Origin: Heliomarina baculiformis
GTDB lineage: Bacteria > Pseudomonadota > Alphaproteobacteria > Rhodobacterales > Rhodobacteraceae
Length of the DNA stretch: 64,000 nucleotides
NCBI RefSeq assembly: GCF_019966545.1
Contig: NZ_JAIMIC010000006.1
Span: forward strand, 357,490 to 421,489
Direction of reading: 5' to 3'
A program made the translations under genes and the position numbers. The stretch's first letter is position 1. Every line of letters begins with the position of its first letter. Below, one piece after another: positions 1-8,679 of this stretch. The notes beneath the pieces were generated by a model. The model was not told where the DNA came from. It searched no databases and saw only the letters and a program-made list of their open reading frames with translations.

Positions 1-946
1 GATCGGCCCGGCCCATCCAACCCTTGATGCGCATATTGGTCCGCCCGCAGGGCGAAACCCCCGGCATTACGGCGCTCAGATCACCCGTGGCGAAACGGAT
101 CAGCGGATAGTCGTAGTTCAGCGTCGTCACGACGACCTCGCCCACTTCTCCCGGCTTCACCGGCTTGCCGGTGCCCGGGGTCACGATCTCGACGATCACC
201 CGCTCATCGACGATCAGCCCCTCCATCGCCTCGCTTTCATAAGCGACATTGCCAAGATCGGCGGTGGCATAGGATTGCAGGCAGCTGATCCCGCGATCCG
301 CGTATTCCTGCCGCAGCGACGGGAAAAGTGCGCCGCCCCCTACCGCCGCCTTGCTGATCTTCAGCTTGACGCCCATCTCCTCGGCCTTGTCGAGGATCAC
401 CTTCAGGTAATCGGGCGTCCCGGCATAGGCGGTCGTACCCACGTCCCGCGCCGCGGTCACCTGCAGTTCCGTCTGACCGGTCCCGGCGGGCAGCACCGCC
501 GCCCCGACCGCCCGCGCGCCGTTTTCGAACATCATGCCCGCCGGGGTAAGGTGATAGCCGAAACAGTTGTGCACGATGTCTTTCTTGCCGATCCCGGCGG
601 CAAAAAGCGCGCGGCCAAAGCCCCACCAGTCCTTCCCGATCATCCCCGGTTCATAGATCGGGCCGGGCGACTGGAAGATATGCGAGTATTTGTTCACGGC
701 GTGCATCGCGAACCCGCCAAACGGCGGCGTCTTGGCCTGCGCTTTGGTCAGGTCCGACTTGCGCAGCACCGGCAGTTTCGACAGCTCCTTAACCGAGGTG
801 ATCTCGCTTGCATCGACATCCTTCAGCGTCTTGGCATAGCCGGGGAGGCTTTGAGCCTGCCCGATCTGCACCTGCAACGCGCCGCCGATATCCGCCGCGC
901 GCTCATCCCTGGACCGCGTCTCAAGCGTATCATAATACCCCGTCAT
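1..946 (-). CDS. Phenylacetate-CoA ligase-like AMP-forming enzyme (partial, C-terminus beyond window)
   Basis: About 315 residues are visible, starting at an ATG at 946; the C-terminal lid domain lies beyond the window edge. The visible part has the PaaK-family order: an N-terminal helical region, a conserved SYATADLGN segment where PaaK enzymes carry the adenylate-binding motif, and RFATGDLS followed by CGRTNMRIKGWMGRAD, the typical hinge region. Such enzymes couple an aromatic or related carboxylic acid to CoA with ATP to give the acyl-CoA, AMP and pyrophosphate in the cytosol. It is the last visible gene of the Liv-type transporter operon, 60 bp after livF, so it probably activates the imported substrate. 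The exact acid cannot be read from the sequence. Confidence 0.85.
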   Translation of the reverse strand, partial: MTGYYDTLETRSRDERAADIGGALQVQIGQAQSLPGYAKTLKDVDASEITSVKELSKLPVLRKSDLTKAQAKTPPFGGFAMHAVNKYSHIFQSPGPIYEPGMIGKDWWGFGRALFAAGIGKKDIVHNCFGYHLTPAGMMFENGARAVGAAVLPAGTGQTELQVTAARDVGTTAYAGTPDYLKVILDKAEEMGVKLKISKAAVGGGALFPSLRQEYADRGISCLQSYATADLGNVAYESEAMEGLIVDERVIVEIVTPGTGKPVKPGEVGEVVVTTLNYDYPLIRFATGDLSAVMPGVSPCGRTNMRIKGWMGRAD

Positions 947-1006
947 GGCATCTCTTCCGTGTCAATATACCTGTTACGACCCGGACCCCGGGTCACTCGA
1001 CATAAC

Positions 1007-1843
1007 TCAGCTCAGCCATCTCTTGCGTCTACGATAGGATCGCACGTCGCGGAACGACTTGCGTCCTTCGTCCGACATGCCAAGGTAAAACTCCTTGACG
1101 TCGGGATTCTCGCGCAGGGCCTTGGCCGCACCATCCATCACTACGCGACCGGATTCCAGAATATAACCGTAATGTGCAAAGCGAAGTGCCACATTCGTGT
1201 TCTGCTCTGCCAAAAGAAACGTCACCCCTTCCTGCTCGTTCAAGTCCTTGACGATGCCAAAGATTTCCTCGACCAGCTGCGGCGCCAGCCCCATGCTCGG
1301 CTCGTCCAGCAGGATCGTTTCGGGGTTGGCCATCATCGCCCGTCCGATGGCACACATCTGCTGTTCCCCGCCCGAGGTATAACCCGCCTGACTCTTGCGG
1401 CGTTCCTTGAGACGCGGGAAATAGGCGTAAACCTTTTCCAGCGAGGCATTCTGCTCGGCCTTGCTGTCCTTGCGGGTATAGGATCCGGTCAGCAGGTTCT
1501 CCTCGATGGTCAGGTGCTCGAAACAATGCCGACCCTCCATCACCTGGATCACCCCCTTGCGCACGATCTGCGCCGGGTCCGCGTGCTGCATCGGCTCTCC
1601 ACGGTAACGGATCGACCCCTTGGTCACCTCGCCCCGTTCCGACGCCAACAATCCCGACACCGCCTTGAGCGTCGTCGTCTTGCCCGCGCCATTCCCGCCC
1701 AGCAGCGCCGTGATGCCGCCTTTGGGCACCTTCAGGCTAACGCCTTTCAACACGAGGATCACGTGGTTGTAGATCACCTCGATATTGTTGATCTCCAGCA
1801 GGGTATCCTGAAGCGTCTCTTGCGCATTCGTCGTATCGAGCAT
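1007..1843 (-). CDS. livF: Branched-chain amino acid-type ABC transporter ATPase (LivF family)
   Basis: This 278-residue protein is one of the two ATPases of a HAAT-family (Liv) importer. Walker A (GGNGAGKTT, about residues 49-57), the signature SGGEQQ (157-162) and Walker B (ILLDE, 177-181) are intact, so it should hydrolyse ATP. I chose ATG 1843 over a GTG six bases upstream because a GAGGA sequence is correctly spaced for the ATG. It lies between the binding-protein gene (79 bp) and the PaaK-like gene (60 bp). Liv-type systems also carry urea, amides and aromatic acids; the two ligases in this operon favour an organic acid over an amino acid. Confidence 0.93.
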   Translation of the reverse strand: MLDTTNAQETLQDTLLEINNIEVIYNHVILVLKGVSLKVPKGGITALLGGNGAGKTTTLKAVSGLLASERGEVTKGSIRYRGEPMQHADPAQIVRKGVIQVMEGRHCFEHLTIEENLLTGSYTRKDSKAEQNASLEKVYAYFPRLKERRKSQAGYTSGGEQQMCAIGRAMMANPETILLDEPSMGLAPQLVEEIFGIVKDLNEQEGVTFLLAEQNTNVALRFAHYGYILESGRVVMDGAAKALRENPDVKEFYLGMSDEGRKSFRDVRSYRRRKRWLS

Positions 1844-1922
1844 TCTCACAGATCCTCAAAATTCCAAGCCCCTCGCCGGGGCCAAAAAGGTGCGGCGACA
1901 CGGGGCCGCCGCACCAGTCAGA

Positions 1923-3206
1923 TCAATCGCACCCAGGTGTGATGTTGTTTTCCGACGCATAGGCCGAGGAATCTTCCTCGATCAGCGCGCTGATCACTTC
2001 TTGATCGGTGTCGATATAGTCGGTGATCATGTTCCACTCACCGGCTTCTGCATCCCATTGCGCCACCGCACCACGGCCATCGCCACCATGATTTTCACAG
2101 GACGCCGCGAATTCCGGGCCGAAATTCGGCAAGCCCAGCGATTCCATCTTGGCTTCGTCGATCACCAGCGCCTCCATCCCGTCGCGCATCATCGCGGGCG
2201 TGATGTCCTTGGTGCCGTGGATCTCCTGAGCGGTCTTGGCAGCCTCTGCAGCCAGCATCGCCGCATACATGCCACGGTTGTAAAGCGCGGTGCCAAGCTG
2301 ATCGCCCGCACCCGCGGCCTTGCCCGCATCGACCACATATTTGCGCAGGTCATCGTAAAGCGGGTAATCGTCGCCAAGGTTATGGAAGGTCAGCGCCTTG
2401 TAGCCATCGGCACCGGCGCCCGCAGGCAGCACGTCATTCTCGGACCCGGACCACCAGATGCCGATGAAATTCTCCATCGGGAACCGGATGTTCACCGCCT
2501 CCTGAATCGCGACCGAGTTCATCACGCCCCAGCCGTACATGATCACGTAATCCGGACGCTCACGACGCACCTGAAGCCACTGTGACTTCTGCTCCTGACC
2601 CGGGTGATCCACCGGCAGCAGCATCAGCTCATAGCCATGTTTCTTGCCAAGCTCTTCCAGCGTGCGGATCGGCTCTTTGCCGTAAGCCGAGTTGTGATAG
2701 ACCAGCGCGATCTTCTTGCCGGACAGGTCGCCGCCGTTCTGCTCAAGCAGATGCTTGATCGCGACCGAGGCCCCATCCCAGTAGTTGGCCGGGTAGTTGA
2801 AGATATTGCGGAACACTTCGCCGTTCTTGGCCGAGGTGCGGCCGTAGCCCATGGAGTGGACCGGGATACCATCCGCCGTCGCCTTTGGGATCAGCTGATA
2901 GGTGATGCCCGTCGAAAGCGGCTGATACACCAGCGAGCCTTCGCCCTTGGTGGACTCGTAGCATTCCACGCCTTTTTCGGTGTTATAACCGGTTTCGCAT
3001 TCGATCACCCGTACCGGCACACCGCCGATCCCGCCGTCGCGCTCATTCAGCAGGGTAAAGTAATCCTCGTAGCCGTCCGCAAAGGGAATACCGTTCGCGG
3101 CATAGGCCCCGGTACGATAGCTCAGCGACGGGAACACGAGGTCCGCCATCACTGGCCCCGCGGCCATCACGGCGCCCAGCGCCAGCGTCGTCAGTCTAAG
3201 TTTCAT
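1923..3206 (-). CDS. Periplasmic substrate-binding protein of a Liv-type ABC transporter
   Basis: This 427-residue protein starts at ATG 3206, behind a good GGGAGG site, with a classical signal peptide ending in PVMA before residue D22. The body is a type-I periplasmic binding fold (Peripla_BP_6): the N-terminal lobe opens with the LSYRTGAYAANG and GYEDYFTLLNERDGGIGG segments common to Liv-type receptors. It lacks a lipobox, so it should be soluble in the periplasm. It delivers ligand to the LivH/LivM channel encoded upstream. The gap before it holds several GC-rich hairpins, which could raise its expression relative to the permeases, a common need for binding proteins. Ligand unknown. Confidence 0.9.
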   Translation of the reverse strand: MKLRLTTLALGAVMAAGPVMADLVFPSLSYRTGAYAANGIPFADGYEDYFTLLNERDGGIGGVPVRVIECETGYNTEKGVECYESTKGEGSLVYQPLSTGITYQLIPKATADGIPVHSMGYGRTSAKNGEVFRNIFNYPANYWDGASVAIKHLLEQNGGDLSGKKIALVYHNSAYGKEPIRTLEELGKKHGYELMLLPVDHPGQEQKSQWLQVRRERPDYVIMYGWGVMNSVAIQEAVNIRFPMENFIGIWWSGSENDVLPAGAGADGYKALTFHNLGDDYPLYDDLRKYVVDAGKAAGAGDQLGTALYNRGMYAAMLAAEAAKTAQEIHGTKDITPAMMRDGMEALVIDEAKMESLGLPNFGPEFAASCENHGGDGRGAVAQWDAEAGEWNMITDYIDTDQEVISALIEEDSSAYASENNITPGCD

Positions 3207-3333
3207 CGGGTCTTTTCCTCCCATGTGGTTTTGTCCGATGGTTCACGGGGTTGACCCCCGTTTGTCCTTCGCCGCCCCGATCCGGGGTCGGCATGTGGTG
3301 CGGGGCTCGCTCCTTTCACCCCGCGCCCGCCCC
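3207..3333 (-). other. GC-rich hairpin cluster between livM and the binding-protein gene
   Basis: Three short inverted repeats lie in this 127-bp gap inside the operon: ACGGGG/CCCCGT at 3245-3261, CCCCG/CGGGG at 3275-3287, and a CCCCCTAGTGGGGG dyad that straddles the livM stop near 3330-3343. None is followed by a T-run. They could act as mRNA stabilisers or partial attenuators that separate the permease message from that of the binding protein; this role is inferred from position only. Confidence 0.5.
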
Positions 3334-4410
3334 CTAGTGGGGGAAGGGCCACAATCTCAGTTTCTCCTTGGCCACGCGCCAAAGCTGCGCCAGCCCGTGC
3401 GGCTCGAGGATCAGGAACGTGATGATCAGCCCGCCCACGATCAGCAATTGCAGATGCGCCACGATGTCGGTCGGCCATCCCAGCATATCCGCCCCCACGA
3501 CCTTGAGCACGACCGGCAAAAGCACGAGGAACGCCGCCCCCGCAAAAGAGCCGAAAATCGAGCCCAGCCCCCCGATGATCACCATGAACAGCACAAGGAA
3601 GGATTTCTGGATGCCGAATGCCTCACCGACCTCGACCGCGCCAAGGTAAACCGCAAAGAACAGCGCCCCGGAAATTCCGACGAAAAAGGACGAAATCGCA
3701 AAGGCGGTCAGCTTGGCCCGCAGCGGGTTCACCCCGATGATCTCGGCGGCAATGTCCATGTCGCGGATCGCCATCCATGTCCGCCCCAGCGTGCCCCGCG
3801 TCAGGTTGCGCGCGATGATCGCCGATCCGGTAAGGAAAACGAGACAGAAAAGATAGGTCGCCCAGGCCTCGGTATTCGGACCGGTCACCTCGATGCCGAA
3901 CAGCGTGCGTTCCGGTGCGGAAATCTGGCCCGAGGCGGAATAGTTGTAAAACCACGGCACCCGGTTGAACAGCCAGACGAGAAAGAACTGCGCCGCCAGC
4001 GTCGCCACCGCAAGGTAGAACCCCTTGATCCGCAGGCTCGGCAACCCGAACAGCACCCCGACCCCGGCGGTGATCAGCCCCGACAGGATGACGTGGAAAA
4101 AGATGTTCACATCCGGAAAGGCGGTCATCAGCTTGTAGCAGGCATAAGCCCCCACCGCCATGAACCCGCCGGTGCCAAGGCTCACCTGCCCGCAATACCC
4201 CGTCAGAATGTTCAGCCCGATCGCCGCGATTGCGTAGATCAGGAACGGCAGCAGGATCGCGTTGGCCCAGTAATCGTTGATGACAAAGGGCACGACCAGA
4301 AAGGCCACCGCCAGCACAAGGTAATACCGATACCGGTCGAACTTGATCGGAAAGGTCTGGCTGTCCTCGACATAGGTAGAGCTGAAATCACCCGCTTCGC
4401 GATAGATCAT
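3334..4410 (-). CDS. livM: Liv-type ABC transporter permease (LivM family)
   Basis: This 358-residue inner-membrane protein has about eight to ten hydrophobic helices and the family segments GLNILTGYCGQVSLGTGGFMAVGAY near residues 64-88 and GGLGSIFGSFAGAAF near the C-terminus. Its longer N-terminus and the GQVSLG motif place it with LivM and not LivH. It forms the translocation channel together with LivH and is powered by LivG and LivF. The ATG at 4410 overlaps the stop of the upstream small membrane gene as ATGA, so the two are probably translationally coupled. Confidence 0.92.
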   Translation of the reverse strand: MIYREAGDFSSTYVEDSQTFPIKFDRYRYYLVLAVAFLVVPFVINDYWANAILLPFLIYAIAAIGLNILTGYCGQVSLGTGGFMAVGAYACYKLMTAFPDVNIFFHVILSGLITAGVGVLFGLPSLRIKGFYLAVATLAAQFFLVWLFNRVPWFYNYSASGQISAPERTLFGIEVTGPNTEAWATYLFCLVFLTGSAIIARNLTRGTLGRTWMAIRDMDIAAEIIGVNPLRAKLTAFAISSFFVGISGALFFAVYLGAVEVGEAFGIQKSFLVLFMVIIGGLGSIFGSFAGAAFLVLLPVVLKVVGADMLGWPTDIVAHLQLLIVGGLIITFLILEPHGLAQLWRVAKEKLRLWPFPH

Positions 4411-4646
4411 CTGTCAGCCTCCTGCATCGGCATGGCGCCCCGGTTGGGCGCACGGGCAAATCCGATCTCCTCGCTGTGCCGCGCCAGCCAGATCCACGCC
4501 AGCACGCCCAGCCCGGCGCCAAAGGCCGCCAGAACTGCCGCCGTCAGCACCTGCCCCTCACCCGCCGTCAGCGCGAGATAGCCAAAGACCCAGAACCCCG
4601 ACCAGGCCACCACGTTCACGATTGCTATCAGTTTGGCCATGCTCAT
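4407..4646 (-). CDS. Small two-helix inner-membrane protein embedded in the Liv operon
   Basis: This 79-residue protein starts MSMAKLIAI and has two strongly hydrophobic stretches (about residues 5-27 and 33-55) followed by a charged, probably cytoplasmic tail with AMPMQEADR at the end. I do not recognise the family. Its ATG at 4646 overlaps the livH stop as ATGA, and its stop overlaps the livM ATG in the same way, so it is coupled to both permeases. That arrangement implies near-stoichiometric synthesis with the channel subunits and suggests an accessory or assembly subunit of the transporter. An alternative start two codons downstream (4640) would not change the topology. Confidence 0.82.
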   Translation of the reverse strand: MSMAKLIAIVNVVAWSGFWVFGYLALTAGEGQVLTAAVLAAFGAGLGVLAWIWLARHSEEIGFARAPNRGAMPMQEADR

Positions 4647-5629
4647 ACCCTCTCGATGATCTTTTCGCCGAACAGCCCCTGCGGCCGGAACACAAGGAAG
4701 ACCAGCGCCAGCACATAGGCAAACCAGTTCTCCGTTGCCCCGCCCAGCGCAGGCCCCAGCAGGAATTCGAACAGTTTCTCGCCCACTCCGATGATCAGCC
4801 CGCCGACAATGGCCCCGGGGATCGAGGTGAACCCGCCCAGCATCAAGACAGGCAGCGCCTTGAGCGCGATCAGCGAAAGCGAGAACTGCACCCCCGACTT
4901 CGCGCCCCACATGACCCCTGCGACCAGCGCTACGAACCCGGCCAACGACCAGACCAGCACCCAGACGAAGTTGAGCGAGATGCCGACCGACAGCGCCGCC
5001 TGGTGGTCATCCGCTACCGCGCGCAAGGCCCGCCCCTCGCGGGTGTACTGGTTGAAGGCCATCAGCGCGATCACCAGAATCCCGGCAATTACCGTCGCCA
5101 CGATATCGAGATTGTCGATGAAGAAGCCATAACCGAACATGTCATAGGTGATCTGGTCGATGGTCTCGTTGATCCCTTGGGGCAGCCCGACGTCGAGGGT
5201 CTTGATCTCCGACCCCCACATCAGATCCGACAAGCCTTCAAGGAAATAGGCAAGCCCGATGGTCGCCATGAACAGGATGATCGGCTCCTGGTTGACCAGA
5301 TGCCGCATGACCAGACGCTGCACCAGCCAGGCCAGCACGATCATCACCACCACGGTCACCAGGATCGCGAGCAGCGCGGGCACATGCCAGCCGAAATGAT
5401 GTAGATCCGTGCCCAAAGTGGCGTTGATCAGATGGCTGAACGGCACCTGCCCGTCCATGATCCCGACCAGCGTGGCCGCCGCGAACAGGGCCATAACCCC
5501 TTGGGCATAGTTGAAAATCCCGCTTGCCTTGAAGATCAGCACAAAGCCAAGGGCGACCAGCGCGTAAAGCACGCCGGCCATAAGCCCGTTCAGCGTGACC
5601 TCCATCGCGAATAAAAGCTGATCAGGCAT
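4643..5629 (-). CDS. livH: Liv-type ABC transporter permease (LivH family)
   Basis: This 328-residue integral membrane protein has the LivH hallmarks: NGLMAGVLYALVALGFVLIF at the N-terminus and LKALPVLMLGGFTSIPGAIVGG toward the C-terminus, with about eight helices. It starts at ATG 5629, five bases after a GGGAGG site; an ATG seven codons upstream has no comparable site. It pairs with LivM to form the channel. A pair of AT-rich hairpins lies between livG and this gene. The end overlaps the small membrane gene by four bases. Confidence 0.92.
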   Translation of the reverse strand: MPDQLLFAMEVTLNGLMAGVLYALVALGFVLIFKASGIFNYAQGVMALFAAATLVGIMDGQVPFSHLINATLGTDLHHFGWHVPALLAILVTVVVMIVLAWLVQRLVMRHLVNQEPIILFMATIGLAYFLEGLSDLMWGSEIKTLDVGLPQGINETIDQITYDMFGYGFFIDNLDIVATVIAGILVIALMAFNQYTREGRALRAVADDHQAALSVGISLNFVWVLVWSLAGFVALVAGVMWGAKSGVQFSLSLIALKALPVLMLGGFTSIPGAIVGGLIIGVGEKLFEFLLGPALGGATENWFAYVLALVFLVFRPQGLFGEKIIERV

Positions 5630-5648
5630 CACACCCTCCCCCGCCGCC

Positions 5649-5692
5649 AAATTTCTTCACAGAAATTTCCCAAAAATTATGGAAAATTTTTG
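5649..5692. repeat. Pair of AT-rich inverted repeats between livG and livH
   Basis: Two perfect dyads lie back to back: AAATTTCT/AGAAATTT (5649-5668, four-base loop) and CAAAAATT/AATTTTTG (5671-5692, six-base loop). The local base composition is far more AT-rich than the coding DNA around it. They lie within the operon, in the livG-livH gap. A similar pair occurs at 41345-41389. Candidate roles are mRNA processing, attenuation or protein binding. Confidence 0.7.
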
Positions 5693-5706
5693 CCACCCTG
5701 CCCCGA

Positions 5707-6525
5707 TCAGTCATGCGCCACCCCCAGATAGGCGTCGATCACATCCTGATTGTTGCGCACCTCGTCCGGCGGGCCATCGCCGATCTTCTTGCCGTAATCC
5801 ATCACCACCACCCGGTCGGACAGATCCATCACCACGCCCATGTCATGTTCGATCAACGCGATCGTCGTGCCGAACTCGTCGTTCACATCAAGGATAAAGC
5901 GGCTCATGTCCTCCTTCTCCTCGACATTCATCCCCGCCATCGGCTCGTCGAGCAACAGGATCGTCGGCTCCGCCGCTAAGGCCCGCGCCAGCTCGACCCG
6001 TTTCTTCAACCCGTAGGGCAACCGCGCCACAGGTGTCTTGCGGATATGCTGGATCTCGAGGAAATCGATGACACGTTCTGCCACCTCCCGGTTGGCCACC
6101 TCCTCATGCTCCGCCTTCCCTTTCCACAGCATCTGCGACAGGATCGACGGCTTCATATGGGTCAGCCGACCACACATCACGTTGTCCAGAACGCTCATCC
6201 CCTCGAACAGCGCGATGTTCTGAAAGGTCCGGGCAATGCCCTGCCGCGCCACCTCATAGGGTTTCATCTGCGGCCGCCGCGCGCCCTTGTACCAGACCTC
6301 GCCCTCAGAGGGCGTATAGAACCCGGAAATCACGTTCAGCATAGAGGATTTCCCGGCCCCGTTCGGCCCGATGATCGCGCGGATCTCGCCCTCGCGGATG
6401 TCAAAGGAAATATCCTGGATCGCGACCACCCCGCCGAACCGCAGGGTGATGTTCTTCATCTCCATCACCACGCCGCCGATGGTGCGCCCATCCGCCGTCA
6501 CGTAACTGTCCGCCGTATCCTTCAC
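5707..6525 (-). CDS. livG: Branched-chain amino acid-type ABC transporter ATPase (LivG family)
   Basis: This 272-residue ATPase has Walker A GPNGAGKS (about residues 53-60), a LivG-type degenerate signature (LPYGLKKRVELARAL) and Walker B LLLDEPMAGM. I start it at GTG 6525, preceded by AGGG at good spacing. The frame stays open to an ATG at 6597, but the 24 extra codons are encoded by a dispersed intergenic element (6535-6570) also found in non-coding DNA nearby, so they are probably leader and not protein. It acts with LivF to power the importer. It follows the acyl-CoA ligase gene by 91 bp. Confidence 0.9.
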   Translation of the reverse strand: MKDTADSYVTADGRTIGGVVMEMKNITLRFGGVVAIQDISFDIREGEIRAIIGPNGAGKSSMLNVISGFYTPSEGEVWYKGARRPQMKPYEVARQGIARTFQNIALFEGMSVLDNVMCGRLTHMKPSILSQMLWKGKAEHEEVANREVAERVIDFLEIQHIRKTPVARLPYGLKKRVELARALAAEPTILLLDEPMAGMNVEEKEDMSRFILDVNDEFGTTIALIEHDMGVVMDLSDRVVVMDYGKKIGDGPPDEVRNNQDVIDAYLGVAHD

Positions 6526-6534
6526 GCGCGCCCT

Positions 6535-6570
6535 GCCCTTCTTCTCGTTCCAAATACGGCCGCCGGAGGC
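6535..6570 (-). repeat. Dispersed intergenic element, copy 1 (GTATTT...GAGAAGAAG)
   Basis: On the minus strand this reads GCCTCCGGCGGCC, then GTATTTGGAACGAGAAGAAG. Related copies are at 11509-11535, 17305-17345, 27283-27304, 44566-44593 and 44701-44730. Here its purine-rich end forms the leader just upstream of the proposed livG start. Confidence 0.6.
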
Positions 6571-6616
6571 TCCCCGGCCCGCCGCGCGATGCGACATTCA
6601 ACTGGCATGAAACCTC

Positions 6617-8590
6617 TCATTCCGCGGCCATCGACCGGGTCTTGACCGGCACCACCGACGCTTCGCGGATCTCGAGCGTGGCCCGGATCGCCCCCTTGCG
6701 CCCGTCCTCATAGGTCACCTCGGTCTCGGTGCTGATCTTGTCCGACCCGTCGTAAAGCGCGGCGATGATATCGGCGAATTTCTCCTCGATGACGCGGCGA
6801 CGCACCTTTCGGGTCCGGGTCAGCTCGCCGTCATCCGCATCCAGCTCCTTGTGCAGCACCACAAAGCGATGCACCTGGCAGCCCGCCAGCATCGGGTCTT
6901 CCGCGACCGAGCGGTTGACCTCCTCCACATGGCCCTGGATCGTATCCATCACCTGCGGATGGCGCGCCAGTTCCTGGTAGGACCCGTAGCCGATATTATT
7001 GCGCTCGGCCCAGTTCCCCACCGCGCTCAGATCGATATTGATGAAGGCTGTGCATTCCTCGCGCCCATTGCCAAACACGACGGCCTCAAGGATGTTCGGA
7101 TAGAACTTCAGCTTGTTTTCAACATATTTCGGCGCGAACAGGCTGCCGTCGGCCATCTTGCCCACGTCCTTGGCCCGGTCGATGATCCGCAGATGCCCGG
7201 TATCCTCCTCGATGAACCCGGCATCGCCGGTGGCCACCCAGCCCTCGGCATCCTTGGTTCCCGCCGTGCTCTCGGCGTTCTTGTAATACTCCACGAACAC
7301 CCCGGGCGAGCGGTAGAAAACCTCGCCCTTCTCGTCCATCTTCAGCTCGACCCCCGGGCAGGGAACCCCCACCGTGTCCGAGCGCACCTCGCCATCGGGC
7401 TGCGCGGTGATGAACACCGTCGCCTCGGTCTGGCCATATAGCTGCTTCAGGTTGATCCCCAGCGAGCGGTAAAAGTCGAAAATCTCCGGCCCGATCGCCT
7501 CCCCGGCGGTATAGCCGATGCGCACCCGGCTGAACCCCATGGTGTTCTTCAGCGGACCATAAATCAGAAGATCGCCCAGCCAGTACTTGAACCGGTCCAT
7601 GCCGCTCACCGGCTTGCCGTCAAGGATCGCCGGACCGACCTTGCGCGCATGCGCCATGCAGCGGTCGAAAAGGCGCTTCTTGAACTTGGTCGCATCCTCC
7701 ATGCGGATCATCACCGTGGTCAGCAGGTTCTCGAAGACCCGCGGCGGCGCAAAGAAATAGGTCGGCCCGATCTCGCGCAGATCCTGCATCATCGTCTCGG
7801 CATTCTCCGGGCAGTTCACGCAGAAGCCGGTCCAGTAACTCTGCCCCACCGAGAATATGAAATCCCCGACCCATGCCATCGGCAGATAGGCCAGCACATC
7901 GTCGCTCCGCACAAGACTGTCGAATTCGACCGAGGCGCGCGCGCTTTCGATCACGTTTCGGTTGCTCAGCACCACACCCTTGGGCTTTCCGGTCGTCCCC
8001 GAGGTGTAAAGCATCACGCAGCGGCTGTCGTAATCCAGCTTTTCCTCGCGCGCCCGCAGGTCGGCCTCAAAGGTCGCCCGGTTCTCGCGGCCCTCCTCCT
8101 GCACCGACCGATAGGCGTGCAGATTGGTATGGTCGTATTTCCGCAAGCCCCGCGGGTCGAGATAGATCATATGCTCGAACTGGGTCAGCTGGTCCTGGAT
8201 CTCGATGATCTTGTCGACCTGCTCCTGATCGCCGACCACCGCGAAGCGCGCGCCGCAGTGATCCATCACATAGGCCATCTCTTCGGCGACCGAATCCTGG
8301 TAAAGCGGCACCGGCACCGCGCCCACCATCTGGGCCGCCACCATCGACCAGTATAGATACGGCCGGTTGCGCCCGATGATCGCGATGAAATCGCCTTCTT
8401 TCACACCGAGTTTCAGGAACCCCAGCGCCAGCGCTTCGATTTCCTCTTCGGTCTGAGACCAGTTCCACGTCTGCCAGATTCCGAATTCCTTCTCGCGATA
8501 GGCCGGGGCCTGTCCGAATTCGGAAGCATTGCGGTGAAGAAGCGCCGGCACGGACAACAGCCCACCGACACCTGCTTGCGTCTGCGACAA
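6617..8590 (-). CDS. AMP-dependent acyl-CoA ligase (long-chain fatty-acid-CoA ligase type)
   Basis: This 657-residue enzyme belongs to the ANL superfamily: the P-loop-like motif LYTSGTTGKPKGVVLSN, the YGQTEATVF adenylate-binding motif and the VATGDAGFIEE / DRAKDV hinge are all present. Reaction: acid + ATP + CoA to acyl-CoA + AMP + PPi. It starts at TTG 8590 (MSQTQAGVGG), placed exactly behind GGGAGGAAATATC; forty codons upstream of this also lie open but are low-complexity and unlikely to be coding. It is the first gene of the operon, so substrate activation and Liv-type uptake are co-expressed. It resembles long-chain or aryl ligases; the true substrate is not readable. Confidence 0.9.
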   Translation of the reverse strand: MSQTQAGVGGLLSVPALLHRNASEFGQAPAYREKEFGIWQTWNWSQTEEEIEALALGFLKLGVKEGDFIAIIGRNRPYLYWSMVAAQMVGAVPVPLYQDSVAEEMAYVMDHCGARFAVVGDQEQVDKIIEIQDQLTQFEHMIYLDPRGLRKYDHTNLHAYRSVQEEGRENRATFEADLRAREEKLDYDSRCVMLYTSGTTGKPKGVVLSNRNVIESARASVEFDSLVRSDDVLAYLPMAWVGDFIFSVGQSYWTGFCVNCPENAETMMQDLREIGPTYFFAPPRVFENLLTTVMIRMEDATKFKKRLFDRCMAHARKVGPAILDGKPVSGMDRFKYWLGDLLIYGPLKNTMGFSRVRIGYTAGEAIGPEIFDFYRSLGINLKQLYGQTEATVFITAQPDGEVRSDTVGVPCPGVELKMDEKGEVFYRSPGVFVEYYKNAESTAGTKDAEGWVATGDAGFIEEDTGHLRIIDRAKDVGKMADGSLFAPKYVENKLKFYPNILEAVVFGNGREECTAFINIDLSAVGNWAERNNIGYGSYQELARHPQVMDTIQGHVEEVNRSVAEDPMLAGCQVHRFVVLHKELDADDGELTRTRKVRRRVIEEKFADIIAALYDGSDKISTETEVTYEDGRKGAIRATLEIREASVVPVKTRSMAAE

Positions 8591-8679
8591 GATATTTCCT
8601 CCCTCACCGGTCTTGTTGGTACCGGTCTCCGTCCCGCCACGCCCGGGTCTCCTCCCCCGGATGCGGCGAAAGTCACCCT

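Noticed and set aside
6526..6597. Extra 24 N-terminal residues of LivG from ATG 6597
   Set aside because: This stretch is a copy of a dispersed intergenic element and the ATG has no good ribosome-binding site.
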